Assembly (NCBI GenBank): GCA_964613035.1
Contig: CAZTFQ010000004.1
Coordinates: forward strand, 1-64,000
Direction: 5' to 3'
Length of the DNA: 64,000 nt
From: CAVIQK01 sp964613035
Lineage (GTDB): Bacteria; Bacillota; Clostridia; Christensenellales; DTU072
In this document: one piece after another, positions 1 to 9,737 of the stretch
Layout of the letters: every line of letters starts with the position of its first letter
Numbering within the stretch: the stretch's first letter is position 1
Notes under the pieces: model-generated
Told to the model about the DNA's origin: nothing
What the model saw: the letters and a program-made list of their open reading frames with translations, nothing else
Databases searched by the model: none
Program-made: the position numbers and the translations under genes

Positions 1-53
1 CGCGGACCAATCGGTTATGAGCCGACCGCTCTAACCAACTGAGCTAAAGGCCC
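1..53 (-). tRNA. tRNA with CAT anticodon (Ile2 or Met), 3' part cut by window edge
   Basis: Read on the minus strand the sequence begins GGGCCTTTAGCTCAG, has a D-loop TTGGTTAGAG and an anticodon arm with loop CTCATAA, so the anticodon is CAT. The T arm and acceptor 3' strand lie beyond the window edge. The loop CTCATAA occurs both in lysidine-modified tRNA-Ile2 and in elongator tRNA-Met, so the amino acid cannot be settled here. It lies 17 bases after tRNA-Pro and is probably co-transcribed with it. Confidence 0.9.
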
Positions 54-70
54 TTGAGTCTGATGCTCCC

Positions 71-147
<77 letters not shown>

Positions 148-161
148 ATGAGTGCTACTAC

Positions 162-190
162 ATAATAGCCTATCGAGAATTTGTTGTCAA
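162..190 (-). promoter_or_regulatory. promoter of the tRNA-Pro operon
   Basis: On the minus strand TTGACA (190-185) is followed after 17 bases by TATTAT (167-162). The expected start point lies just upstream of the tRNA-Pro 5' end at 147. Confidence 0.75.
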
Positions 191-309
191 CGAATTTTCG
201 CAACTTTTTTCAATAATTTTTTGCAAGTCGAATTTTCTTATTTTAGAGCTGTTTTTTACACTCTACGTCTTATTCCGCTATATCGTATTGCCTCGTAAAT
301 TAAGTTTCG

Positions 310-338
310 TTGACAATCCAATTCTATAATGATATTAT
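310..338 (+). promoter_or_regulatory. promoter of the small Cys-rich gene
   Basis: TTGACA (310-315), a 17-base spacer and TATTAT (333-338). Transcription should start near 345, only about ten bases before the chosen start codon at 356. This rules out the in-frame ATG at 329, which lies inside the promoter. Confidence 0.6.
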
Positions 339-355
339 TGATTAAGAGGTATGAT

Positions 356-532
356 ATGACTAGTAGATGTGAATCCTGTATGTACTACGACTATGACGAG
401 GACTATGACGTATACACTTGCGAGCTAGACCTCGATCAAGACGATATGGAAAGATTTTTGACAGCACACACCGCAGAGTGCCCTTACTATCGTTTTTACA
501 ACGAGTATATCAGCGTAAGGCGTCAAAACTAG
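356..532 (+). CDS. small Cys-rich acidic protein, DUF6472-like
   Basis: A 58-residue protein that resembles the short clostridial DUF6472 proteins by its layout: an N-terminal CESC pair, a run of Asp/Tyr/Glu, a single Cys in YTCELDLD, and a late CPYY motif. Four cysteines in this spacing suggest metal binding, but the function is not known. There is no signal peptide or membrane segment. AAGAGG (344-349) sits six bases before ATG 356; the in-frame ATG at 329 is inside the promoter. The gene stands alone between the tRNA operon and an AT-rich peptidase gene. The family assignment is from memory of the pattern and moderately sure. Confidence 0.7.
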   Translation: MTSRCESCMYYDYDEDYDVYTCELDLDQDDMERFLTAHTAECPYYRFYNEYISVRRQN

Positions 533-815
533 CTTTTTTGTTTCAATAACGTTTCCTCTTTTATTCTGTCGTTAGAGTTTTATCAAGAAGCGCGGTTTAG
601 CCACGCTCCGCCATTCAAAACATAAATCGAATCTGTGAAAGTCGGCTTAGGTTTTTGTATGCAAAAATCAAGGACGTATCTACGTTTTCGGTTGTCATAG
701 CTCAACCGTATTTCTTTTACGAAATAGTTAATGATTTCCAACGGCTCCTTTTTCAAATCTCTGCTTTATAAAACTACACCATAGTACCAAAAAGATGTTT
801 TTGGCTGTTATATGG
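533..815. other. non-coding gap
   Basis: No convincing reading frame, RNA gene or repeat was seen in this stretch between the small Cys-rich gene and the S41 peptidase promoter. Its composition is intermediate between the core genes and the AT-rich peptidase gene. Confidence 0.5.
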
Positions 816-844
816 TTGAAATTTAAGTGTATTTGTATTACAAT
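816..844 (+). promoter_or_regulatory. promoter of the S41 peptidase gene
   Basis: TTGAAA (816-821), 17 bases, TACAAT (839-844). The position implies a short leader and supports the ATG at 879 over an in-frame upstream ATG at 795. Confidence 0.65.
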
Positions 845-878
845 TATCTTAACTTACGCCTACTTAGGGAATTTACTA

Positions 879-2606
879 ATGAAAAAAATTTTCATTACGC
901 TTATAACATTTATATTATTGTTTACTTGCTTTGCTTGCAATAATAACAGCCAAACTACACAAGGAGAAAACGACAATGATTTAGAGTTGGTATTTAAACA
1001 AATACCACTTGTTAATAACTGTATTGAGTATGATTTGCAACATGACTATATGCCAACATATTTTTACCCTAACGGTAATGTACCATTGATTGATATAAAT
1101 AACTTTGTTGCGACTCTTGATGGTTTTATTGATGTCAAAAAAATAAGTTATATCGTTAATGAGTCCAATAATTATCTTATGCAAAGATGGTTCTCAGACA
1201 ATTACACATATCTACTATGTATTAATTGGTATTCCAATAAAATTTTTGTTAATGATATCGACTTTTTTAATATAACAAAAAAAATAAATGGAACCGATTA
1301 CTCGACGCATAAGAAACTGGTCGATAGCAAGGCTTCTAATGGAAAATCAGTAACGTTTAATATAGGAAGTTATTATTTTGATATTTTATATTATAATCAA
1401 AAAGTTTTAGTGCCGTTGCCCATTCTCAATGTATTATTTTGTTCGACAAATCAAACTAATCTACTGTACAACGGCGAAGAATATCATTTTTACTATGGTT
1501 CTCCCTCAAAAGAACTCGCATTATCTATGCGTAAATCAAAATTAAATAATTCCGAATGTCCAGAAGATGTTAGACGGGCATCTATTAACGGTTTGTTTTT
1601 TACGATGAATTATTTTTACGGCTTAAATGAATATAAAGACATTGACTTTGATTTCAAAAATTATATAAGCGAAACTCAATTGAAAGATTTATGGTGTCAT
1701 GATTATAATGTATATAATAGAGCATATACGCAAATTATTCAGCAAGGATTAGATGAATTACATACTAATCTATCGTATCCATCTGTATATAATAATTTAG
1801 AAGATGACTACAACATATACGGCGAAGAAAATATTGGAAAACATTGGAAAGAATTTTACTCATCTTCTGATGAGTTGATTGCTAACTATCATAACACATT
1901 TCAGGATATAAAACCAGTTCGAATTAATGGGACTACTGCATTTATTAAGTTTGATAGTTTTAATGTTGCGCCTAATAATGTTTTATATGATGAAAATGAC
2001 AAGTTAAAGGCAGATGCTTGGCAATATGATACATTTTATTTTATGTTGCATTCAATGGATATCATAAAACAGCAAAACACTATTGAAAATATAGTTATTG
2101 ATTTAACAACTAATGGCGGTGGCACACTGGGTGCAATGTATTCAGCTGTTGGATTTTTGACAAATGATAATATTAAATTACCCTCGTATAATACTTTAAC
2201 GAAAGAATTTCGATTAGATTATTGTGCGATTGACTCTGACAATGACGGCGATTACAAAGATAATGACGCATATACTCAATATAATTGGTATATATTGACA
2301 TCTCGCAACACATTCAGTGCTGCAAACTATTTTACTTCAGTAGCAAAAAATATGGGTATTGCGACAATTATCGGAGAAAAAACAGGCGGTGGAATGTGTT
2401 CCGTTATGCCTTGCGTTTTATTGGACGGTACAACTTTCAGAATTAGCAGTAATAATTCTTTTAGATATCATTACTATGATAATGAATCTAATCAAAATAT
2501 TTATTGCGAAATAGAATCAGGAATTGCTCCCGATTATGAAATTGATAGAGAAAATTTTTATGACCTAGCTTATTTAGATGAATTTATAGCAAGTATCATC
2601 AAATAA
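879..2606 (+). CDS. S41-family peptidase, predicted lipoprotein
   Basis: A 575-residue predicted lipoprotein. It starts MKKIFITL, followed by a hydrophobic stretch and a Cys (FTCFAC) that can serve as lipid anchor, although the lipobox is not perfect. The C-terminal third is an S41 (tail-specific protease) fold: a IDLTTNGGG strand-loop, then SRNTFSAANYF whose Ser480 matches the S41 nucleophile, then GEKTGGG. The middle is unlike anything I recognise and no PDZ domain is obvious. AGGGA (866-870) precedes ATG 879. The gene is markedly AT-rich: one 60-base line counted by hand (1681-1740) has 15 G+C, against 29 of 60 in a relA line (3481-3540). It stands alone and may be acquired. Substrate unknown. 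Confidence 0.85.
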   Translation: MKKIFITLITFILLFTCFACNNNSQTTQGENDNDLELVFKQIPLVNNCIEYDLQHDYMPTYFYPNGNVPLIDINNFVATLDGFIDVKKISYIVNESNNYLMQRWFSDNYTYLLCINWYSNKIFVNDIDFFNITKKINGTDYSTHKKLVDSKASNGKSVTFNIGSYYFDILYYNQKVLVPLPILNVLFCSTNQTNLLYNGEEYHFYYGSPSKELALSMRKSKLNNSECPEDVRRASINGLFFTMNYFYGLNEYKDIDFDFKNYISETQLKDLWCHDYNVYNRAYTQIIQQGLDELHTNLSYPSVYNNLEDDYNIYGEENIGKHWKEFYSSSDELIANYHNTFQDIKPVRINGTTAFIKFDSFNVAPNNVLYDENDKLKADAWQYDTFYFMLHSMDIIKQQNTIENIVIDLTTNGGGTLGAMYSAVGFLTNDNIKLPSYNTLTKEFRLDYCAIDSDNDGDYKDNDAYTQYNWYILTSRNTFSAANYFTSVAKNMGIATIIGEKTGGGMCSVMPCVLLDGTTFRISSNNSFRYHYYDNESNQNIYCEIESGIAPDYEIDRENFYDLAYLDEFIASIIK

Positions 2607-2704
2607 AAATTCGTTTTAGTTTATTACTTCTCCGATTGTCTAACGCTTACGAACCATATCTATATCAACTTTTAGTAACGTTTTCTATTTTGACTCCGCT
2701 GTTC

Positions 2705-4879
2705 CTACTGCTTTCTGGAAATTGATATTATACCTTTTATAGCACTTATTTTTTGTATAACGGATTCAAGCTCCGAGATGTTCTTTATTTCCAGAGACAG
2801 TTCCATTATTCCTATATCGCGACCTTTTTTCAGTCTTATATTGGCGGCTATAATCTGAATTTTCAGAGAACCTATCGTCGACGTAACCTGACCGAGCAGA
2901 CCGCTGACGTTCTCCGCTTCTATACACAGAGACGCCACGCAATTGATGGGCTTATCGTCCTCGGGCCAGTGAGCCTCAAGGATGCGTTCTTTTTCCACGT
3001 TCTTCATATTGGGGCAATCCTTACGGTGTATGGATACGCCCCTGCCTCTTGAAATATACCCGATTATTTCGTCTCCGGGGACGGGATTACAACATTGAGA
3101 CAAATGCACCAGGAAGTCGTCGTGACCGTCTATCAATATTCCTCCGGAATGCTTTGAAGAATTTTCTTGATATACCGGCACGGTTAAAGATTCCGCCCGC
3201 TGGATAGCGAGAGATTTTTTAAAAAGCTCTATCAGCTTCCCCAGTACTTGCCCGACCGTTATTCCGCCGTATCCTACCGATGCGTATAAATCTTCTACGG
3301 AAGAAAAGGCGTACTTATCCATTACGACGTTGACGTAGCCCGGATCCATTAAATCTTCGTGCAGATTATAACCGCGACGCTTTGCCTCGCGCTCGAGCAT
3401 ATCTCTGCCCTGCTTAATATTCTCCTCTTTCATCGAATTTTTGAAAAAGGATCTGATTTTAGCCTTGGCAGTGGGAGTTTTTACAATCTTCAGCCAGTCC
3501 CTGGAAGGTCCCTTGGAGGCATTGGACGTCAATATCTCTATAACGTCTCCGTTCTCCAGTTCATAAGAGATATTGACCATCTTGCCGTTGACCTTGGCTC
3601 CGACGCACTTATCCCCTACCGCGCTATGGACTCTGTAAGCGAAGTCCAGCGCATTGGCGCCTCTGGGCATAGAAAACACGTCGCCCTTGGGGCTGAAAAC
3701 GTATATCTCGGTATCGAGAACGTCCGTCTTAATCGTATCGACGAATTCTTGGCTGTTCCTTAAATCGCCTTCTACTTCTTTTACTTCTCTTATCCAGCGT
3801 AACTTTTTATCGTATTCTTGCGAAAATTCGGTCGTAGACTCGCTACCGCCGCCTTCTTTATATTTCCAATGCGCGGCGACGCCGTATTCCGCTATTCTGT
3901 GCATTTCTTCCGTACGGATCTGTATCTCGAATATCTCGCCGAAATTGCTCACCACCGTAGTGTGAAGACTCTGATAGAGGTTAGGCTTTGGCATGGCGAT
4001 GTAATCTTTGAATCTTCCGGGAATAGGCTTCCACATCGAGTGTATGGCGCCCAATACGCTATAACACTCGTTGACGGAGTCTACTATGACTCTTACTGCT
4101 ATCAGATCGTATATCTGATCGATGGTTTTTCCGCCGTCTCGCATTTTTTTGAATATAGAATATAAATGCTTGGGACGACCGAAAACTCTTCCGGATATAT
4201 TCAATTCTTTTAGTTTGGAATTGATATCGTCGATTATTCTGTTGACAACGGCTATTCTCATCTCGCGACATTGCGCGATACTTTTGGTCAATTCGTGATA
4301 TTCCTGCGGATAGAGATACTTAAATGCGATATCCTCCAGCTCGACTTTATACGTCGATATACCCAGTCTCCCCGCAAGAGGCGCATACACGTCCAGAGTC
4401 TCTTTTGCGATTCTTTTTTGTTTGGGCGGAGTCTGAAAATTGAGCGTCTGCATATTATGAAGGCGATCTGCGAGTTTAATAAGCAATACCCTCATGTCCG
4501 CGAACATCGACATAATCAGATTACGGAAGTTTTCAGCCTGTGCTTCTTCGGTAGATTTATTCTTGAATTGAGATAATTTGGTAACCCCTGCTACCAAAAA
4601 TGCTACTGTTGTACCAAACTTGGTTTTTATATCCTCTATCTCGGCACCGGTGTCTTCTACCGTGTCGTGAAGAAGAGCCGCCATTATGGCGGAAGAATCC
4701 ATTCCTATATCTATAAGATTGTTGGCGACCATTATAGGGTGTATGATATACGGCTCGCCCGAGAGCCTCTTTTGCCCTTCGTGCTGCTTTGAGGCATATT
4801 CCAACGCATATCTGATACACTCCGCGTCTCCGGCGTCGTATACTTGTTTTACTCTCTCTAAAAATTCTTTATCGTTCAT
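2705..4879 (-). CDS. relA: bifunctional (p)ppGpp synthetase/hydrolase Rel
   Basis: A cytosolic stringent-response enzyme of 724 residues with the long RSH layout. The HD hydrolase domain comes first (about 45-150; ALLHDTVEDT). The synthetase domain follows (about 230-345; GRFKDYIAMPKPN, YQSLHTT, EIQIRT), then a TGS domain (about 390-450; VFSPKGDV) and a C-terminal ACT domain (about 650-724). Both catalytic halves keep their motifs, so it should make and degrade (p)ppGpp, as usual for the single Rel of Firmicutes. Its start overlaps the end of recJ by 11 bases, so the two are probably translationally coupled. Confidence 0.95.
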   Translation of the reverse strand: MNDKEFLERVKQVYDAGDAECIRYALEYASKQHEGQKRLSGEPYIIHPIMVANNLIDIGMDSSAIMAALLHDTVEDTGAEIEDIKTKFGTTVAFLVAGVTKLSQFKNKSTEEAQAENFRNLIMSMFADMRVLLIKLADRLHNMQTLNFQTPPKQKRIAKETLDVYAPLAGRLGISTYKVELEDIAFKYLYPQEYHELTKSIAQCREMRIAVVNRIIDDINSKLKELNISGRVFGRPKHLYSIFKKMRDGGKTIDQIYDLIAVRVIVDSVNECYSVLGAIHSMWKPIPGRFKDYIAMPKPNLYQSLHTTVVSNFGEIFEIQIRTEEMHRIAEYGVAAHWKYKEGGGSESTTEFSQEYDKKLRWIREVKEVEGDLRNSQEFVDTIKTDVLDTEIYVFSPKGDVFSMPRGANALDFAYRVHSAVGDKCVGAKVNGKMVNISYELENGDVIEILTSNASKGPSRDWLKIVKTPTAKAKIRSFFKNSMKEENIKQGRDMLEREAKRRGYNLHEDLMDPGYVNVVMDKYAFSSVEDLYASVGYGGITVGQVLGKLIELFKKSLAIQRAESLTVPVYQENSSKHSGGILIDGHDDFLVHLSQCCNPVPGDEIIGYISRGRGVSIHRKDCPNMKNVEKERILEAHWPEDDKPINCVASLCIEAENVSGLLGQVTSTIGSLKIQIIAANIRLKKGRDIGIMELSLEIKNISELESVIQKISAIKGIISISRKQ

Positions 4880-7085
4880 AGCCTATACTTCTCCAGAGGT
4901 AAGAATTGTTTCGATCGTTTTTAATAGTAGATATAATGATTCTTTGTTCTTCGTCCAATGTTATAAGAGATAATTCCTTCAGTACGAAAAACGCTCCGCA
5001 AAAAGAATCGTAAGAAAATTGTTCCCCGATAGACGCGTGTAATTCTCCAATAGTGAAAAATCTTCTTCCGTTAACCGCGCACAAGGTAAGAAAGACTCTT
5101 TGAAGCTCCTCTAGACTCAGCTTAAACGGCGGTGCGTAATCGGGTTTTTGCAATTTAATTTGTCCGCGGAAGCTCTTTCTCAGCCTTTCGTATAATCCTT
5201 GCGGACAGTAATCCTCGAATACTATTTCGTCATAATAATCGTATACGAATCGTTCGTCCGGAGCCAATACTATCGCGTCGGCAGGTTGATAATCTTCTTG
5301 ACAACACAATATTCCTTTAAGCCCGTCGCCCTTCTTTTCTAAATACGTGTTATAGTCGTACGTTACGATTAATTTTCCTCCGTCTCTATACTCCCGACGA
5401 TTAAAATCTTTAATTTCTATCGGAAAAAACGAAGTATTTTCGCAGACGGAGCGTACAATCGCCCGATTCGAGGTAGACTCGTTATATTGACCGTTACGCT
5501 TGTATACGCAACTCGCTTTGACTACGTTTTTGTATACGCTTCTCTCGATTTTTACTATTAAGGATTGTATGCATTCATTGAAGAACTCGAGTCTGTCCCC
5601 CATATTAAAAGCAATCAATTCGGCACTGCTCGATAATTTGCATTTAATATGATTATGTACACCTATTCGTTGGAAGGGCGGCAAATCGAAAATTTCGAAT
5701 TCGGGTTCTGGATTTCCCGTACCGAACGGCTCCAACATACGCAATTGTTCCGCTATATCGGAAGATACTTCATCCGCATTCAATCGATAGGTTTTTATTT
5801 CGACAGGATTATATGTATGCTTCCTGACGTATTCGGTACATCTCTCGATAAATTCTTCTAAATTATTCGGATTTATCTGTAGTCCTGCAGCCATCGAGTG
5901 TCCGCCGTAACCGTTTAATAAATCTTTTACGCTAGAGAGCATTTCATACATATTAATACCCTCGACGCTTCTGGATGACCCCACGTACACGCCGTTTTGT
6001 TCCGTAAGAAGTATAACGGGACAGCGGAATTTTTCAACGAGTTTTGACGCGACTATTCCTATTATTCCTGAATCCCAATCGTTGTTTTCCAAGACTATAA
6101 CACGCCTGTACGCCACGTCATAATCTTTTAACTGTTCCAGTGCTTCTGTAAAAATTTCCGCACATTTATCCTGACGTTCTTTATTGTTATCGTTAAGATA
6201 ACGTGCCAAATATTGTATCTCTATAGGATCTTCAGCCAGAAGTAATTTAATAGAAGCTTCGGCAGAAGATAACCTTCCCGCGGAATTCAGCCTCGGAGCC
6301 AACTTAAATGCTATATCGTAGACTTTGATTTCAGCGTTGCCTTTTATCCCGCTAACGTCTATTAAAGCATTTAATCCAGGTAACGTTTTACGTTTATTGA
6401 GTTTTTCCAGTCCCTTCTTTACTATCGTACGATTTTCGCCCGTTAGCGGTACCAAGTCGGCTATCGTGGATATCGCACAGACTTCTATCAGCTCGGACGC
6501 ATATTTCTCCCCGGCAAGAGCGCACGCCAGCTTAAAGGCAACCCCCGCGCCGCATAATTCGTCGCCTGAATTAAGATGAGGATTGATTACAATCGTGTCC
6601 GGCAAGTTTTCGGGGAGACTGTGATGATCCGTAATTACGAATTCTATCCCCAATTCCTTTTTCGCACGCTCGATTTCTTTGTAAGAAGATATTCCGCAGT
6701 CGACCGAAATTATCAAGGACGGTTTATACTCCTCGTACGCCCTCGTTAACGCGTCCCAGGTTATACCGTAACCGTCTTTTTTTCTAAGCGGGACGAAGTA
6801 ATTGACCTTAGCTCCGATATGTTCCAGCGCCTTGTACAGAATAACGACCGCACCCACCCCGTCGCAATCGTAGTCTCCGAATACGACTATGCTCTTTTTT
6901 TCGGATACGTACTTATTTATCAATTCCACACCACGATCTACGTCCGGTAACAAATACGGAGAACTCAGCTCTTTATTACCGATAAAATCGGATATTTTTT
7001 CAACGCTATCCAGTCCTCTGTCTATCAGAAGATCTATAATCACGTCGGAAAAATGGAATTTACTTTTTATCGTATCTCTGCTCAT
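4869..7085 (-). CDS. recJ: single-stranded-DNA-specific exonuclease RecJ
   Basis: A 5'-3' ssDNA exonuclease used in recombination and repair, 738 residues. DHH-family phosphoesterase motifs are present: FGDYDCDGVGA, VDCGISS and ITDHHSLPE in the first 200 residues, and the DHHA1 motif GYGGHSMAAG near 400, followed by an OB-like region. I chose ATG 7085 (MSRDTIKSK). The longer frame starting with GTG at 7124 would begin inside a perfect hairpin (7101-7128) and has no ribosome site. No clear Shine-Dalgarno precedes 7085 either, so the start is less sure than the identity. Followed directly by relA. Confidence 0.93.
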   Translation of the reverse strand: MSRDTIKSKFHFSDVIIDLLIDRGLDSVEKISDFIGNKELSSPYLLPDVDRGVELINKYVSEKKSIVVFGDYDCDGVGAVVILYKALEHIGAKVNYFVPLRKKDGYGITWDALTRAYEEYKPSLIISVDCGISSYKEIERAKKELGIEFVITDHHSLPENLPDTIVINPHLNSGDELCGAGVAFKLACALAGEKYASELIEVCAISTIADLVPLTGENRTIVKKGLEKLNKRKTLPGLNALIDVSGIKGNAEIKVYDIAFKLAPRLNSAGRLSSAEASIKLLLAEDPIEIQYLARYLNDNNKERQDKCAEIFTEALEQLKDYDVAYRRVIVLENNDWDSGIIGIVASKLVEKFRCPVILLTEQNGVYVGSSRSVEGINMYEMLSSVKDLLNGYGGHSMAAGLQINPNNLEEFIERCTEYVRKHTYNPVEIKTYRLNADEVSSDIAEQLRMLEPFGTGNPEPEFEIFDLPPFQRIGVHNHIKCKLSSSAELIAFNMGDRLEFFNECIQSLIVKIERSVYKNVVKASCVYKRNGQYNESTSNRAIVRSVCENTSFFPIEIKDFNRREYRDGGKLIVTYDYNTYLEKKGDGLKGILCCQEDYQPADAIVLAPDERFVYDYYDEIVFEDYCPQGLYERLRKSFRGQIKLQKPDYAPPFKLSLEELQRVFLTLCAVNGRRFFTIGELHASIGEQFSYDSFCGAFFVLKELSLITLDEEQRIIISTIKNDRNNSYLWRSIGYER

Positions 7086-7099
7086 ATTCGTTTTAATTC

Positions 7100-7129
7100 T
7101 AAATGTGCACCCGAATAGGTGCACATTTA
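7100..7129 (-). terminator. hairpin between secF and recJ, possible terminator
   Basis: Perfect 11-12 bp inverted repeat: arms 7101-7111 and 7118-7128 (AAATGTGCACC paired with its complement) around a six-base loop. On the minus strand only a broken T run (ATTTAGAATT) follows, so it may be a partial terminator or a processing/stability element reducing read-through from secDF into recJ-relA. Confidence 0.5.
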
Positions 7130-7149
7130 AATCATTAATATGTTTTTAA

Positions 7150-8343
7150 TTATTTACGTTTGCCTTTACCCTTCTTGGAAGACTTCTTCTTCGCTTTGTT
7201 CGCTGCGGCGAACTTATCTTTCATATTACCGAAGAACGCGCTTATCGGGTTGACTTTTTCTTCTTGTCCGTCGGAATATTTCAGATTGTTTGCTTTTCTC
7301 TTGTTATCAGCGGATTTCATCAGAGCCCACAGATTGAGAGCAAGGCAAGTTGCGGAGAACAGACCGCCGATCAAACCGAACAGTATCGGTAAACCGAACG
7401 TTCTGACGGAAGTCACCGAGAAGATAATCAAACATATCATAACGATCATCGTCGTAACGGTCGCAAGAATCGTTCTCGTGAAGGACTGCGTTACCGCCAA
7501 ATCGGCAATTTGATCGGGAGTATACACGGAATCGGATTTTTTGTTATCTTTAGAGATAGCACGCACTCTGTCGAACACCATTATGGTATTGTTGATAGAG
7601 TAAGCAACAATTGTGATTATAGCTGCGACGTACTCGCTGTTCATTTCGATTCTGCATATAACCGTGAATGCGAGCATTATCACTATATCGTGCAAAAGTC
7701 CGATTATCGCACATATACCGCTGAAGAAGTCAAATCTTATTACGATGTATATCAAAATGATAATCAAGGCTATTCCTACTGCTAGACAGGCTTTCTTGAT
7801 GAGGTCGGAAGACGCGCTCGCGCTAGTCATCGCGGAAGTAGCTTTAATCGAAATTTCCGTACCGGAATATTCGTTGATAAAAGACTCTTCTATCGCACTG
7901 CAAATTCTGGCATTAAGCTCGTTAAGGTCTTCGGTTAACTCGTCGGAACCGTAATTGATCATCGAGCCGTCGGGAAGATGCGCGATATTTTTATATCTAA
8001 CGATTATGGCATTGTCTCCGCTCGTCTGGACAACCGATATCTCAAAATGTTCCGCTTTGACGGCAGTCTTAATCAGTTCTTCGTTACGATCGCGATTGTC
8101 TCCGAGCATATCCGCACCGGTCATAGTGACCGTAAGTATTGTACCTCCCTGAAAATCGATACCCGCATTAAAGAAGCCGTCTATGGACGGAACCAGTTGA
8201 TATATGGTACCGAGAATACAAGCCAAAATAATAACGATGACCGGAATTAAAAACAGGATTTTTCTAGCTTTAGAAATTTTAATAATGTTATCGGAATTTC
8301 TAAAATCGGTCTTTTCTCTCAACTTAGCAAAGAATTCTTTCAT
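7150..8343 (-). CDS. secF: protein translocase subunit SecF
   Basis: An inner part of the SecDF complex, which uses the proton gradient to help pull secreted proteins through SecYEG. 397 residues with a first membrane span near 25-45, a periplasm-side loop, then five spans containing the SecF pattern (GIALIIILIYIVIRFDF, YSINNTIMVFDRVR). The tail is very basic (KKSSKKGKGKRK). I chose ATG 8343 (MKEFFAKL) because AAAGGAGGG lies just upstream; a longer in-frame start has no such site. It follows secD by one base, with the ribosome site inside the end of secD. Confidence 0.95.
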   Translation of the reverse strand: MKEFFAKLREKTDFRNSDNIIKISKARKILFLIPVIVIILACILGTIYQLVPSIDGFFNAGIDFQGGTILTVTMTGADMLGDNRDRNEELIKTAVKAEHFEISVVQTSGDNAIIVRYKNIAHLPDGSMINYGSDELTEDLNELNARICSAIEESFINEYSGTEISIKATSAMTSASASSDLIKKACLAVGIALIIILIYIVIRFDFFSGICAIIGLLHDIVIMLAFTVICRIEMNSEYVAAIITIVAYSINNTIMVFDRVRAISKDNKKSDSVYTPDQIADLAVTQSFTRTILATVTTMIVMICLIIFSVTSVRTFGLPILFGLIGGLFSATCLALNLWALMKSADNKRKANNLKYSDGQEEKVNPISAFFGNMKDKFAAANKAKKKSSKKGKGKRK

Positions 8344-8344
8344 A

Positions 8345-9703
8345 TTATTTGCCCTCCTTTGCAAGATCTAACTTCTTAACGGGTCTGAATCCCAGTCCGT
8401 AGAATTTTTCGTTATCGTTGAGTTCCAAGAAGGAGTAAACGATGAGTCTCGATATTACGAGGCAGGTAAACATCGACAGAATGATACCGATAAGAAGTAC
8501 CAGAGCGAAACTTTGAATCGCGCTGTTACCGAATATTATCATAACGATCGCGCCTATGATAGTCGTAACGTTACCGTCGATAATCGGAGCGAGAGCGTCT
8601 CTAAAACCTGTCTTAATGGCGGAAGACATTCCTCTGCCCTTATACTTCTCATCCTTGATTCTTTCAAAGATAATGACGTTGGCGTCGACTGCCATACCGA
8701 TCGAGAGGATAACACCGGCGATACCTTCTAGCGTCAACTGTACCCACGGTACAACCGCCAGGAAGAATATCAGAAGAAGCGTATAAAGAACGAGCGCCAG
8801 GGAAGATGCCACACCCAGTCCTTTATATACCGCAATCATTAATACGATTATAAGAACCAGACCTACAATACCTGCGATAATCGTATAAAGAAGCGCGCTT
8901 TCTCCGAGAGTTGCGGATATCTGTTCACTCTGAATAAGAGTCAGCGTAGTCGCCCACGAACCGGCTTTAATCTGAGTAGCGAGCTCGTATGCGGATTGAT
9001 AATCGAAATTACCGGAAATGATAGCCGAGTTACCCGTTATCTGCTGACTGACCGTAGGCGAAGAAATCGTGGACTTCTCGCCGTTCTTCTCTATTACTAT
9101 CGACAGATAGTTGGCAGAGTTTCCGTTAGAATCGGTCGTGCTGGAATAACCCGCAATCGTCTTGGTCGCTTCAGAGAATAATTTAGCACCCTCGTCATTG
9201 AAAGTAAGACCTATGACGTAAGCACCGTCTTGAGTAGCGACGTAAGCGTCCGTAAGGTGATTCTTGCCGTATATCCACTCTTTGCCGGTATAATCGGTCA
9301 TGGTGAGGGATGCAGGTTCACCGATAAGTTTCATCAGCTCGTCCGTGTCGGTCACGTTGGGGACTTCCACACGGATATTATTAGTGCCTTCTCTTGTTAC
9401 CGACGCTTCGGTATAACCCTTTTGAGCGAGCATCTGCGAAAGATTGGTGATAACGCCTTCCATTGCAAGTGTAGCTCTGTCGGAATCCGCGCCGAACTCG
9501 TCCAGGTCCGCTTTGTATACGGCATACAGACCGCCTTTCAAATCGAGACCGAGATCGATTGCACTGGATATCCAGTAAAAATCGTAATCGGAATTACCGA
9601 TCTGGAAAGAAGCCTGTCCGTTGAGCGGAATGGTGAACAATAAAAGCAAAAGTATCAAGATAACTATGATAACCAGCGAGGCTATCGCTTTAGCTTTGTT
9701 CAA
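8345..9703 (-). CDS. secD: protein translocase subunit SecD
   Basis: SecDF subunit, 452 residues. It has an N-terminal span (8-28), then the DLGLDLKGGLYAVY motif typical of the first extracytosolic domain, the large P1 domain, and five C-terminal spans with GIAGVILSIGMAVDANVIIFERIKDE, here broken as GMAVDANVIIFERI, the SecD signature. The start codon is TTG at 9703, with GGAGG (9714-9710) six bases upstream; no ATG is better placed. It has its own promoter (9738-9767) that carries an inverted repeat, although it also lies downstream of the SCIFF genes. Confidence 0.95.
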   Translation of the reverse strand: MNKAKAIASLVIIVILILLLLLFTIPLNGQASFQIGNSDYDFYWISSAIDLGLDLKGGLYAVYKADLDEFGADSDRATLAMEGVITNLSQMLAQKGYTEASVTREGTNNIRVEVPNVTDTDELMKLIGEPASLTMTDYTGKEWIYGKNHLTDAYVATQDGAYVIGLTFNDEGAKLFSEATKTIAGYSSTTDSNGNSANYLSIVIEKNGEKSTISSPTVSQQITGNSAIISGNFDYQSAYELATQIKAGSWATTLTLIQSEQISATLGESALLYTIIAGIVGLVLIIVLMIAVYKGLGVASSLALVLYTLLLIFFLAVVPWVQLTLEGIAGVILSIGMAVDANVIIFERIKDEKYKGRGMSSAIKTGFRDALAPIIDGNVTTIIGAIVMIIFGNSAIQSFALVLLIGIILSMFTCLVISRLIVYSFLELNDNEKFYGLGFRPVKKLDLAKEGK

Positions 9704-9737
9704 TGTATGCCTCCGTAATTATAAAAATATCTATAAT

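Noticed and set aside
3359..4576. Several open frames of about 100 codons on the plus strand over relA and similar ones over dnaK, lacZ and others
   Set aside because: They are antisense to strongly supported genes, have no ribosome sites and no recognisable motifs.
7086..7124. GTG at 7124 as recJ start
   Set aside because: It begins inside a perfect hairpin and adds residues that do not match the family.
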